Source: Rhodovulum strictum
Lineage (GTDB): Bacteria > Pseudomonadota > Alphaproteobacteria > Rhodobacterales > Rhodobacteraceae
NCBI RefSeq assembly: GCF_009649175.1
Contig: NZ_WJPO01000016.1
Coordinates: 1 to 64,000, forward strand
Length of the DNA: 64,000 nucleotides
Direction of reading: 5' to 3'
Shown here: piece by piece, positions 54,580 to 63,318 of the stretch
How the letters are laid out: each line of letters opens with the position of its first letter
Numbering within the stretch: the stretch's first letter is position 1
Notes under the pieces: generated by a model
Seen by the model: the letters and a program-made list of their open reading frames with translations, nothing else
Database searches by the model: none
Told to the model about the DNA's origin: nothing
Position numbers and translations under genes: made by a program

Positions 54580-56484
54580 TTATCTCAGCACACCGGCGGC
54601 ACGCAGCGCCGCGGCCTTTTCGGCGTTATACCACCAGAAATCGAGATTGCCCAAGCTGTAGGGCGGCAGCGGGTCGGGATACTCGTACATGTCGTAATAG
54701 GCGACCGTGTGGGTGTCCTTGAACCATTGCGGCACCCAGAACCGTTCGGCGCGCAGCACCCGGTCAAGCGCCTTGACCGCGATCTCGACCTGGGCATCGT
54801 CCTGGGCGGCCAGCACATTCTCGATCAGCCGGTCCACGGCCGGACTTTTCAGCCCCATCTTGTTGAAGACCGAGGTATCAGCGGTTTCCGAGCCGAAATA
54901 CTGAAGCAGGCCCGAGCCGGGGATGTAGTCCATCGGGAACTGCTCGGTCACAACGTCGAAATCGAAGCTGCGTTCGCGGTTGGTCGCCTGCGCATTGTCC
55001 ACCCGCGTATGGACCGCATCCACGCCCGCGCGGCGCAGGTTCTCGACAAATGGGTTGATGACCCGGTCGAAGGTCTGGCTGTCGTTCAGGAACTCGACCC
55101 GCAGGGTGCGCCCGTCCTTGCGGCGCAAACCGTCATTGCCGACCTCCCAGCCGGCCGCGTCCAGCAAGTCCGAAGCGCGGCGCAGGTTGCCCCGGTCAAG
55201 CTGGCGCGCGCCGGATGTGGCGGCCATGACCGCGGGTTCGGTCAGGATCGTCTCGGGCAGAAGCCCCTCGGCCACCAGCGGCTCCAGCAGCGCGCGTTCG
55301 GCGGCATCGGGCACGCCCTCGGCCGCCAGATGGCTGTTTTCCCAGAAGGAATTGACCCTCGCATAGAGCCCGTAGAACAGCGTTTCGTTTGACCATTCGA
55401 AGTTGAACATCAGCCCGATCGCCTCGCGCACGCGGGGGTCCTGGAATTGCGGGCGGCGCAGGTTGAAGATGAAGCTTTGCCCGGTTGCGATGGTGCCGTC
55501 GGGCAGTTCGGCCTTGATCACGCCGCCATTGCGCACCGCCGGGAAATCGTAGCCGGTGGCCCAGATCTTGGACGATGCCTCGTTGCGGAAGGTGTAGCTG
55601 CCGCCCTTGAACCCTTCGAAGGCGGCGTTGTAATCGGCGTAGTATTCGATGCGGATGCGGTCGAAATTGCTCCGGCCGCGGTTGATCGGCAGATCGGCGC
55701 CCCAGTAATCGGGATTGCGCTGGTAGACGATGGTCTGGCCCACATCCATCCGGCCAAGGACGTAAGGCCCGGAGCCAAGCAGGGGTTCCAGGCTCGATTC
55801 CTCGAAATCGCGGTTGTTGGCGATGTAATGCGCCTTGGAAAAGACCGGCAGCCCGCCCACCAGTTGCGGCAGATCGCGGGTGGGCACGCCCTGGGCAAAG
55901 GTGAACTTGACCCGGCCATCCTCCAGCATCTCGGCGCGCTCTACCTGGCGGGAAAGCTGGACGCGGAAGCTGGGCAGGCCCTTGTCGCGGAAAAGCTCGA
56001 AGGAATGGACGACATCCTCGGCCGTGACCGGCGAGCCATCGGAAAACCGCGCCTCGGGGCGCAGGGCAAAGATCGCCCAGGAGCGATCCTCGGGATATTC
56101 GATGGTTTCGGCCAACAGGCCATAGACCGTGCCGATCTCGTCGGCGGTGCCGGTCATCAGCGATTCGAAGAACACGCTCGACAGGCCGCCCGACCGGCCC
56201 TTGGTCGTGTAGGGATGCATCGAGTCGAACGAGCCGAAGGCCCAGACCGAGATCTCGCCGCCCTTGGGCGCGTCGGGGTTGACGTAGTCGAGATGCGGGA
56301 AATCGGCGGGGTATTTCGGTTCGCCGAAGGTCGAGATGGCATGCGCCACGATCACCTTCTGCTCGGCCAGCGCCTGCTGCGCCGCAAGCGCCAGCATCAG
56401 CGCAAGCCCCCAGGCGGTCAGCCAGAGCCGAAGCGGAACCGCGCGGGCAAGGGCCCTGGCACGGGCGGGGCGGGGCGTGGGCAT
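54580..56484 (-). CDS. yejA: Peptide ABC transporter, periplasmic binding protein YejA
   Basis: The protein has 634 residues. A signal peptide with basic start and hydrophobic core ([20 protein letters not shown], cleavage near ALA-EQ) is followed by a large class C binding protein with [52 protein letters not shown] and [13 protein letters not shown]. It is longer than DppA/OppA, as usual for YejA. GAGGAGG precedes the ATG. It is the first gene of yejABEF. Confidence 0.94.
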   Translation of the reverse strand: MPTPRPARARALARAVPLRLWLTAWGLALMLALAAQQALAEQKVIVAHAISTFGEPKYPADFPHLDYVNPDAPKGGEISVWAFGSFDSMHPYTTKGRSGGLSSVFFESLMTGTADEIGTVYGLLAETIEYPEDRSWAIFALRPEARFSDGSPVTAEDVVHSFELFRDKGLPSFRVQLSRQVERAEMLEDGRVKFTFAQGVPTRDLPQLVGGLPVFSKAHYIANNRDFEESSLEPLLGSGPYVLGRMDVGQTIVYQRNPDYWGADLPINRGRSNFDRIRIEYYADYNAAFEGFKGGSYTFRNEASSKIWATGYDFPAVRNGGVIKAELPDGTIATGQSFIFNLRRPQFQDPRVREAIGLMFNFEWSNETLFYGLYARVNSFWENSHLAAEGVPDAAERALLEPLVAEGLLPETILTEPAVMAATSGARQLDRGNLRRASDLLDAAGWEVGNDGLRRKDGRTLRVEFLNDSQTFDRVINPFVENLRRAGVDAVHTRVDNAQATNRERSFDFDVVTEQFPMDYIPGSGLLQYFGSETADTSVFNKMGLKSPAVDRLIENVLAAQDDAQVEIAVKALDRVLRAERFWVPQWFKDTHTVAYYDMYEYPDPLPPYSLGNLDFWWYNAEKAAALRAAGVLR

Positions 56485-56610
56485 CGGCGAACTCCTCCTC
56501 GGTGGTCCCCTCGTGTTGCAGACACGAGTTAGGGCGCGCGTCGTGCAAGGCTAAGGGTCGGCTTGCCGGCTGTTCAAGTTGAGATTGCGTGATGGGGGCG
56601 CGAACCGGGC

Positions 56611-57210
56611 TCAGAACCCCTTGCGCGCCTTCAATGCGGCGCTGATCGTGCCGTCATCCAGATAATCAAGCTCGCCCCCGATCGGCACGCCCTGCGCGAG
56701 CGAGGTAATGGCAACCCCCGTCCCGGTCAGTTCCTCGGCGATGTAGTGGGCGGTGGTCTGGCCATCGACCGTGGCGTTCAGGGCAAGGATCACCTCGGAA
56801 ATCCCCTCGTCCCGCACCCGGGCCACCAGTTCGGGAATGCGCAGATCGGCGGGGCCGACCGCATCCAGCGCCGAAAGCGTGCCGCCAAGAACGTGGTAAC
56901 GCCCGCGGAACGCGCCGCCCCGTTCCATCGCCCAGAGATCCGCCACATCCTCGACCACGCAGATCTCGCCATTGGCGCGTCGCGGGTCGGTGCAGATCTC
57001 GCACAGATCGCCGGTGGTGACATTGCCGCAGCGCGGACATTCGCGCACCGTCTCGGCCAGGCGGCGCAGCGCCTCGGCCAGCGGCGCCAGCAGCACCGCG
57101 CGCTTGCGGATCAGATGCAGCACGGCACGCCGGGCCGACCGGGGGCCAAGCCCCGGCAGCCGTGCCATCATCTCGATCAGTGTCTCGATCTCGCGCGGCC
57201 GCTCGCCCAT
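56611..57210 (-). CDS. recR: Recombination mediator protein RecR
   Basis: The protein has 199 residues. An N-terminal helix-hairpin-helix ([20 protein letters not shown]), a zinc finger ([16 protein letters not shown]), a Toprim domain ([18 protein letters not shown]) and the closing [15 protein letters not shown] are all present. With RecF and RecO it loads RecA at gaps. The gene follows ybaB by 3 bp, in the standard dnaX-ybaB-recR cluster. Confidence 0.97.
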   Translation of the reverse strand: MGERPREIETLIEMMARLPGLGPRSARRAVLHLIRKRAVLLAPLAEALRRLAETVRECPRCGNVTTGDLCEICTDPRRANGEICVVEDVADLWAMERGGAFRGRYHVLGGTLSALDAVGPADLRIPELVARVRDEGISEVILALNATVDGQTTAHYIAEELTGTGVAITSLAQGVPIGGELDYLDDGTISAALKARKGF

Positions 57211-57213
57211 GGA

Positions 57214-57558
57214 TCAGATCGGCAGGCCCATCCCCGCGGGCAGGCCCAGTTCCTCGGAGAGCTTGCGGGTTTCTTCCTGGGTCTTCGCCGTCGCCTTTTC
57301 CTGAGCGTCCTTGATCGCGGCAAGGATCAGGTCTTCGACCACTTCCTTTTCCTCGGCATTGAAGATCGAGGGGTCGATCTCCAGCGCGGTCAGCGTACCC
57401 TTGGCGGTCGCGGTGGCCTTGACCAGCCCCGCACCGCTTTCGCCCACCACCATGGTCGTGGACAGCGTTTCCTGAAGTGCCACCATCTTGGTCTGCATTT
57501 CCTGCGCGGCCTTCATCATCTTGGCCATATCGCCAAGACCGCCCAATCCTTTCAGCAT
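57214..57558 (-). CDS. Nucleoid-associated protein YbaB/EbfC
   Basis: The protein has 114 residues. It opens MLKGLGGLGDMAKMMKAAQE and contains LSTTMVVGESGAGLVKATAT and ALEIDPSIF, the YbaB fold pattern. It binds DNA as a dimer with tweezer-like arms. The ATG at 57558 has AAGGAG upstream; earlier in-frame codons overlap the dnaX end. Its place between dnaX and recR is conserved in many bacteria. Confidence 0.95.
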   Translation of the reverse strand: MLKGLGGLGDMAKMMKAAQEMQTKMVALQETLSTTMVVGESGAGLVKATATAKGTLTALEIDPSIFNAEEKEVVEDLILAAIKDAQEKATAKTQEETRKLSEELGLPAGMGLPI

Positions 57559-57574
57559 CGCGTGTCTCCTTTGC

Positions 57575-59320
57575 TCAGTCGTCCTCGAAGGGATCCCATT
57601 CGTCCTCGACCTCGGGCAGCGCCTCGAGCGCGGCATCCGGAACCGGGGCTTCGGGGGGTCTTATGTCGATGATCTCGGCCTCTGGGAAGACGGCAAAAAC
57701 GGCCTGCACCAGAGGATGTTCGCGCGCGGCCGCGGTCAGCCGGTCCTCTTCGGCCGCACGGGTCTCGGCGATGGTCGGCGCCCCGCCCGAGGCCACGACC
57801 GAGACACCCCAGCGCGCCCCGGTCAGCACCTGCAAGCGCTGGCCAAGCCGCGCGGCCAGATCGCGCGGCGCGTCGGCGGTCGGTTCGAACTCGATCCGGC
57901 CGGGGGCATAGCTGACAAGGCGCAGATGGCTTTCCACCTCGACCAGCAGCTTGACGTCGCGGCTGGCGCGGATCAGCTCGACCACCTGCGCAAAGGCGCC
58001 ATAGGCGGCCAGCGTCGGTTCGGGCGCATGGGCCAGCGCCGTGACCGCGCCGCCGCCGCCGGGTGCCGGACGTGGCATGGCGACCGCCTGCGCGCGTGCG
58101 CCCGGCCCCGGCCCGCCGGGCATGGGTCCACCCGTGGGCGCGGGCCCCGTGGGCGGCGTCTCGCGCAACTGGCGGACCAGATCCTCGGGCGTGGGCAGGG
58201 TCGAGACATGGGTCAGCCGGATCACCGCCATCTCGGCCGCCATCATCGCATTGGGCGCCTGCGCGACCTCCTCGAGCGCCTTGAGCAGCATCTGCCACAT
58301 GCGCGCCAGCACCCGCATCGCCAGCCGCTCGGCCATGGCGCTGCCGCGGGCACGCTCGTCGGGGCCCACGGTGGGATCGTCGGCGCCTTCGGGGGTGATC
58401 TTGATGACGCTCAGCCAATGCGTGATCTCGGCCAGATCGCGCAGAACCGCCATCGGATCGGCCCCGTCGGCATATTGCGCCGACAACTCGCCCAGCGCGC
58501 CCGCCGCGTCGCCCGACACGATCAGATCGAACAGGTCCAGCACCCGGCCGCGATCGGCCAGCCCCAGCATGGCGCGCACCTGATCGGCACCGGTTTCACC
58601 CGCGCCATGCGAAATCGCCTGATCCAGAAGGCTCATCGCATCGCGCACCGACCCTTCGGCGGCCCGGGTGATCAGGCCCAGCGCCTCGGCGCTGATCTGC
58701 GCGCCTTCCAGTTCCGCGATGCGGCGCAGATGGGCGATCATCACCTCGGGTTCGATCCGGCGCAGGTCGAAGCGCTGGCAGCGGCTCAGCACCGTGACAG
58801 GCACCTTGCGGATCTCGGTGGTGGCAAAGATGAACTTCACATGGGCGGGGGGTTCCTCCAGCGTCTTCAGCAACGCGTTGAACGCGTTGTTGGACAGCAT
58901 GTGAACCTCGTCGATGATATAGATCTTGTAGCGCGCCGAGGCCGCGCGATAGGCCACGCTGTCGATGATCTCGCGGATGTCGCCCACCCCGGTCCGGCTG
59001 GCGGCGTCCATCTCCATCACGTCGACATGGCGCCCCTCGGCGATGGAAACGCAATGCTCGCAGACGCCGCAAGGGTCGGTCGTGGGCCCGCCCTGCCCGT
59101 CAGCGCCGATGCAGTTCATCCCCTTGGCGATGATCCGCGCGGTGGTGGTCTTGCCGGTGCCGCGGATGCCGGTCATCACGAATGCCTGCGCGATCCGGTC
59201 GGCGGCAAAGGCGTTCCGGAGCGTGCGCACCATCGCGTCCTGCCCGATCAGGTCGGCAAAGGTCTGCGGGCGATACTTGCGAGCGAGCACCTGATAGGCG
59301 GTGCCTGGGGTCTCGGCCAT
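57575..59320 (-). CDS. dnaX: DNA polymerase III subunit tau (DnaX)
   Basis: The protein has 581 residues. The clamp-loader AAA+ domain has GIRGTGKTTTARIIAKGMNC, the four-Cys zinc site ending CGVCEHC, IIDEVHMLSNNAFNALLKTL and the sensor VLSRCQRFDLRRI. A lid/collar domain, a Pro/Gly/Ala linker (about 385-435) and a C-terminal tau region ending EDEWDPFEDD follow. I saw no A-AAA-AAG slippage site, so a shorter gamma product is not predicted. The ATG at 59320 follows GAGGA. Confidence 0.96.
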   Translation of the reverse strand: MAETPGTAYQVLARKYRPQTFADLIGQDAMVRTLRNAFAADRIAQAFVMTGIRGTGKTTTARIIAKGMNCIGADGQGGPTTDPCGVCEHCVSIAEGRHVDVMEMDAASRTGVGDIREIIDSVAYRAASARYKIYIIDEVHMLSNNAFNALLKTLEEPPAHVKFIFATTEIRKVPVTVLSRCQRFDLRRIEPEVMIAHLRRIAELEGAQISAEALGLITRAAEGSVRDAMSLLDQAISHGAGETGADQVRAMLGLADRGRVLDLFDLIVSGDAAGALGELSAQYADGADPMAVLRDLAEITHWLSVIKITPEGADDPTVGPDERARGSAMAERLAMRVLARMWQMLLKALEEVAQAPNAMMAAEMAVIRLTHVSTLPTPEDLVRQLRETPPTGPAPTGGPMPGGPGPGARAQAVAMPRPAPGGGGAVTALAHAPEPTLAAYGAFAQVVELIRASRDVKLLVEVESHLRLVSYAPGRIEFEPTADAPRDLAARLGQRLQVLTGARWGVSVVASGGAPTIAETRAAEEDRLTAAAREHPLVQAVFAVFPEAEIIDIRPPEAPVPDAALEALPEVEDEWDPFEDD

Positions 59321-59396
59321 GGGTCCTCGTGGAATCGCGGGTGCATGCAAGCCTAGGGGCTGCATCCTGCGGCGTCCAGCGCATCGGGGGAAGGGT

Positions 59397-59490
59397 GAGA
59401 GGCTGGACAGCGACCCGAACGGGGCTCGTTACGGCTGCTTCCTTCCGGACCTGACCGGGTTGGCGAGGCGCTCGCCCGCGCCAACCTCTC
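59397..59490 (-). ncRNA. ffs: Signal recognition particle RNA, small bacterial type
   Basis: Read on the minus strand, the gene holds the invariant SRP core GGTCAGGTCCGGAAGGAAGC followed by AGCC. The ends pair as GAGAGGTTGG with CCAGCCTCTC. This is the 4.5S-type helix 8 hairpin that binds Ffh and guides membrane proteins to FtsY. About 94 nt; exact ends are inferred from pairing. It lies 76 bp upstream of dnaX in the same direction. Confidence 0.95.
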
Positions 59491-59545
59491 GCGTCGTTAC
59501 ATAGGCGTCACGCGACGGATTCGCAAGGCTGACCCGTCCGACGCC

Positions 59546-60079
59546 CTACCGGCAGATCACCCCGCAGGCGGCGCGGGCATCGACCAGAACGGTACGCCGG
59601 TTGTACTTGAACGGCCAGATGCCGCAGGAGCGGTCGGTCAGATCGCTTTGCTCGCGCTCGGCGATCACCCGCGTAAAGGTACAGATGCCGGCATTGCCCA
59701 CCCGTTTCACATGGGTCGCGGCACGTTCCGCGGCGCTGGCCCCCTGGCTCTGCTGCAACTGGATGTTCGGAATCGCGCTCGGCGCAAAGAAGCTTCCGGC
59801 CGCGCTGCACCGGTTCTGCGCGTTCGTGGTGTTGATCGGCGTGGGGCAGGCCGTGGCGGCCGCGGCCTCTGCCGCCTCGATCGCGGCATTCCGGGCCGCG
59901 GCAAGCACCGCGTTGATGTTGCAGCCCGATGCGCCGCGGGTGCGCTCGACCGTACCGCCCGCGATCCCGTCGTCGCGGCACCAGCCGATCTCGGTCAGGT
60001 TGCTCTGCGCCAGAACCGGCGCCGCAGAACAAAGAAGGGCTGCGCCCAGAACGCAGCCCGCAAGCGATTTCCCGATCAT
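59546..60079 (-). CDS. Secreted cysteine-rich protein of unknown function
   Basis: The protein has 177 residues. A clear signal peptide (LAGCVLGAALLCSAAPVLAQ) leads a mature part with eight cysteines (for example GWCRDD, SGCNIN, RCSAAG, ICTFTR, SCGIWPF and ACGVICR), an Ala-rich helix (about 60-85) and no recognised domain. Paired cysteines suggest disulfides in the periplasm or outside. GGGGGACGGG precedes the ATG at 60079. It stands alone between ffs and the CTERM gene. Confidence 0.8.
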   Translation of the reverse strand: MIGKSLAGCVLGAALLCSAAPVLAQSNLTEIGWCRDDGIAGGTVERTRGASGCNINAVLAAARNAAIEAAEAAAATACPTPINTTNAQNRCSAAGSFFAPSAIPNIQLQQSQGASAAERAATHVKRVGNAGICTFTRVIAEREQSDLTDRSCGIWPFKYNRRTVLVDARAACGVICR

Positions 60080-60197
60080 GTCCCGTCCCCCATCGCGGCT
60101 TTCCCGCATTGCCCCATGCGCACGGCAAGGGGCCTTTGCCTGCGGCATTTGAACACAGATTGCGGGGAATTCCTACCCGACTCACCAAGGGGTTTGG

Positions 60198-60226
60198 CCC
60201 GGGCCAGGTTCGGGAACCGGCCCGGG
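60198..60226 (-). terminator. Hairpin after the VPLPAG-CTERM gene
   Basis: CCCGGGCC (60198-60205) pairs with GGCCCGGG (60219-60226), with an inner GGTT/AACC stem and CGGG loop. It begins 13 bp past the stop codon on the minus strand. No T run follows. Confidence 0.45.
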
Positions 60227-60238
60227 TCAGCCAGAGTG

Positions 60239-60997
60239 TCAGCCGCGCACCCGGCGCGCAGCGGCCAGGGCACCAAGCCCGGTCAGCAGCAAGAGCGCCC
60301 CCGCCGGAAGCGGGACCGGCGCCACGACATTGCTGAACTCGAACGATCCGCCGCCCATGTAGGCAGAGAACCGGACCGCGTCGAAGTCGACCCCAGAGAA
60401 GGAGACATGAACAGCCCCCTGCCCCGGATGCTTGACGATATCGAGATCCCCGAACGAGAGGAATTCTGCGCCCCAGAACGTGCCAACGACCGCGTCGCCC
60501 AGCAGGAACTCGACAAGGTTATCGTTGTCGGGCGAGCCCCAGAGCAGCGACAGGACGGAGCGCGTCGAACCAAAGGTCAGCACGGCTTCGTTCCGCGTGC
60601 CGAGCGGCACATCGGTAGGCGCGAAAACCGTCCAGAACGGCGTGGTCTCCCAGCCGAGCGGGCCAAGATCGGCGACGTCCTTGCCCAGATAGGTGGCCTC
60701 GACCTCGTAGATACCCCCATAGAAGGGCGAACAGGCGAAGCGGCAGGGATCAAGGTCGCGACCGGGGCCGTTGTCGATGCCGAACTCCGCAGTCGGAAGC
60801 TCTGTGATCGCGGCTCCTGCCTCCCACGCCGCCCCGTCGGGCAGGGCCGTGCTGGCGGACAAATCGACCTTGCCCCAGGCTTCGGACCCGACGGCAGAGA
60901 CGGTCACGGTGAGCGCACCGAAGGGAAGCGAGGACGCTTCGGCCAGTGATGCGCCCCCAAGCGCGACGGCAATAACGGGGATGGAAAGGAACTTCAT
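60239..60997 (-). CDS. Secreted VPLPAG-CTERM (PEP-CTERM-like) protein
   Basis: The protein has 252 residues. An N-terminal signal peptide (LSIPVIAVALGGASLAEASS) precedes a beta-rich mature region with FGSTRSVLSLLWGSPDNDNL, DAVVGTFWGAEFL and VHVSFSGVDFDAVRFSAYMG. The C-terminus is a sorting signal: VPLPAGALLLLTGLGALAAA followed by RRVRG. Such motif-helix-Arg tails are cut and processed by exosortase-type enzymes, often for extracellular matrix or surface proteins. No exosortase is in this window. The specific function is unknown. Confidence 0.88.
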   Translation of the reverse strand: MKFLSIPVIAVALGGASLAEASSLPFGALTVTVSAVGSEAWGKVDLSASTALPDGAAWEAGAAITELPTAEFGIDNGPGRDLDPCRFACSPFYGGIYEVEATYLGKDVADLGPLGWETTPFWTVFAPTDVPLGTRNEAVLTFGSTRSVLSLLWGSPDNDNLVEFLLGDAVVGTFWGAEFLSFGDLDIVKHPGQGAVHVSFSGVDFDAVRFSAYMGGGSFEFSNVVAPVPLPAGALLLLTGLGALAAARRVRG

Positions 60998-61164
60998 AAT
61001 CTCGGCCTCCAGATGCCAAAACTCGCCATAAAGTTGTCACGCCTTTGTCTAACATGTGCAAAGAATCGCCGCAATTTCGAACCCGCACGATTCCGTTTCC
61101 GTTCTGGAACAGTTGCATTTTCATTACGGAAATCGCGCGCCCGCCCGGCGCGCAGGCCACCGGC

Positions 61165-63075
61165 CTACAAGGACAGACGAAAACGGATGAACCCGCCCGG
61201 TCCATCGCCCGCGGGTTCGAGGTTGAGCGCGGTCATCTGGTCCATGTAGCGCAGCGCGCGCGGGCCGGTTTCGAACAGCACAGTCGTTCCAGGCAGCGGC
61301 GCGAAGCGCCAGTTGCCATCGGCGCGGGGGTCGATCAGGCCCTGCTCGGCGATATAGCGCAAGACCACGTCGCGATTGGTATCCGGCGCCTCCAGGATGA
61401 TCGTGTTCCCCATCGCGCCGGGGAAATCGCCGCCACCGCCCGCGCGATAGCTGTTTGTCGCGATCACGAATTCCATCTCGTCGCTCACCGGCTGCCCCTG
61501 CCAGGTCAGATCCACGATCCTCCGGGCCGACGGGTCGATCAGCCGCCCCTTCGCATCGAAGCGCGACGGCTGGCTCAGGTCGATCCGGTATGCGACCCCG
61601 TCGATCACGTCGAAATGGTAGCTGGGAAAATCGGGGTTCAGCAGCAACTGGTCCTGCATGCCCGGCACGATCCGGTTGAACATCCCCGCCGAGCGTTCGA
61701 GCCAGCCGCGCAACTCCGCCCCGTTGACCCGGACCGCACGCAGCTTGTTGGGAAAGAGGTACAGATCGGCCACATGCTTGATCGCGATCTCGCCCGCGGG
61801 CACGTCGGTATAATGGTCCGGCCCCCCGCGCCCGCCCGCCTTGAACGGCGCGGCCGCCGACAGCAGCGGCAGGCCCTCATGCGGGGTGCCCTTCAGCATG
61901 TCGTCAACGTACCACATCTGGGCGTTGGCAACGATCTGCACCGACGGGTCATCGGCCACCAGGGCGAAATAGCTGAACAGCGGGGCCGTGCTTCGCCCCA
62001 CCGGGCGGCGGATATAGCGCAGCGTCTCGCGATGCTCGGTCGCGACCGCGTCAAGCACATGGCGTTCGCTCTCGACCAGGGGCGTGACCGTGCAATCCTC
62101 GTTGCGGCGCGAGATGGGGCGCAGTGCGCTTTCATGCCCGACGATCCGCCAGCCATTGCCCGCCTGTTCCAGCATCAGGTCGATCACCCCCAGATGCGAC
62201 CCCCAGAACCCGCCCATCACCGCGGGCTTGCCATGGATCGTGCCCCGTTCGGCATCGACACACGCGATGCCGTCGAAACCCGGACCGGGAAAGGACAGAT
62301 GCTGGTGGCCGGCCATCACCGCGTCGATCCCCTCGACCGCGGCCAGCGGCACCGAGGCGTTTTCCTGTCCCGGCACATGGCACGGCTCGCCGATGCCCGA
62401 ATGGTTCAGTGCGACCACGATATCCGCGCCCTCGGCCTTGATCACCGGCAGCCAGGCGCGCGCCGTCTCGACGATGTCGCGCACCTTGACCCGGCCCTCC
62501 AGATGACGGCGGTCCCAGGTCATCACCTGCGGCGGGGCAAAGCCGATCACGCCGACCCGGACCGGATGCGCAATGCCAGCCCCGTCTGTCAGCATCCGGT
62601 CGAGAATGATATAGGGCGGCAGCAGCGGCATGTCCTCGGTCGGCCGGGCGCCCAGCACGCGCACGATATTGGCCGAGACCACCGGAAACGCCGCCCCCGC
62701 GATCGACCGCATCGCGAAATCCAGGCCGTAATTGAACTCGTGATTACCCAATGTCGAGGCATCGAACCCGACCACGTTCATCGCCTGGATGATCGGGTGC
62801 ATGTCGCCCTCGCGCATGCCCCGCTCATAGGCGATGTAGTCGCCCATCGGGTTGCCCTGAAGGAAGTCGCCATTGTCGAACAGCAGCGCGTTGGCCGCCT
62901 CGGCCCGAACGCTGGCGACATGGGCGGCGGTACGCGCAAGGCCCACCGTGTCCGCCGGCTCGTCGGCGTAATAGTCGTAGGGATAGATATGGACGTGCAG
63001 ATCCGTTGTTCCCATCAACCGCAGATGCACCTGACCGGCACCTGCCTGAGAGGAAAAGGAATGCAGCGCGCTCAA
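61165..63075 (-). CDS. 5'-nucleotidase/CpdB-family bifunctional phosphoesterase, apparently cytoplasmic
   Basis: The protein has 636 residues. The metallophosphoesterase domain shows TTDLHVHIYPYDYYAD, LLFDNGDFLQGNPMGDY, TLGNHEFNYGLDF, VVALNHSG and AGHQHLSFPG. The C-terminal nucleotidase domain contains the substrate-stacking region ATNSYRAGGGGDFPG. This matches 2',3'-cyclic-nucleotide phosphodiesterase/3'-nucleotidase (CpdB). CpdB is normally periplasmic, but no signal peptide is seen. The TTG at 63075 has GGAAAGAGA upstream; a GTG at 63111 is possible and adds 12 residues, also without a signal. Confidence 0.88.
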   Translation of the reverse strand: MSALHSFSSQAGAGQVHLRLMGTTDLHVHIYPYDYYADEPADTVGLARTAAHVASVRAEAANALLFDNGDFLQGNPMGDYIAYERGMREGDMHPIIQAMNVVGFDASTLGNHEFNYGLDFAMRSIAGAAFPVVSANIVRVLGARPTEDMPLLPPYIILDRMLTDGAGIAHPVRVGVIGFAPPQVMTWDRRHLEGRVKVRDIVETARAWLPVIKAEGADIVVALNHSGIGEPCHVPGQENASVPLAAVEGIDAVMAGHQHLSFPGPGFDGIACVDAERGTIHGKPAVMGGFWGSHLGVIDLMLEQAGNGWRIVGHESALRPISRRNEDCTVTPLVESERHVLDAVATEHRETLRYIRRPVGRSTAPLFSYFALVADDPSVQIVANAQMWYVDDMLKGTPHEGLPLLSAAAPFKAGGRGGPDHYTDVPAGEIAIKHVADLYLFPNKLRAVRVNGAELRGWLERSAGMFNRIVPGMQDQLLLNPDFPSYHFDVIDGVAYRIDLSQPSRFDAKGRLIDPSARRIVDLTWQGQPVSDEMEFVIATNSYRAGGGGDFPGAMGNTIILEAPDTNRDVVLRYIAEQGLIDPRADGNWRFAPLPGTTVLFETGPRALRYMDQMTALNLEPAGDGPGGFIRFRLSL

Positions 63076-63318
63076 TGTCTCTTTCCGCGGCGGCGCCGGG
63101 CGGTGACGCACGGCGGTTGAGTGTTACGCGCCAGCCCGACACAAGGCGCGCCCGAGGCAATTCCCCGGGCGCCTTGCCTGCCCAACGCCTTGGCGGCATG
63201 TGATACAACCCCTTACAGGAGTGCAATACGCGGCTCAACACCCGCTTATGGCGAGTTCGCTTCCCTTCGTGGCCGGGGCATGGCATGGCAGTCAGGGGCC
63301 GGAACCGGAGGGCATCGC

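Noticed and set aside
57575-59320. Programmed frameshift in dnaX giving a gamma subunit
   Set aside because: No A-run slippery sequence or suitable downstream stem was seen in the expected region; only full-length tau is supported.
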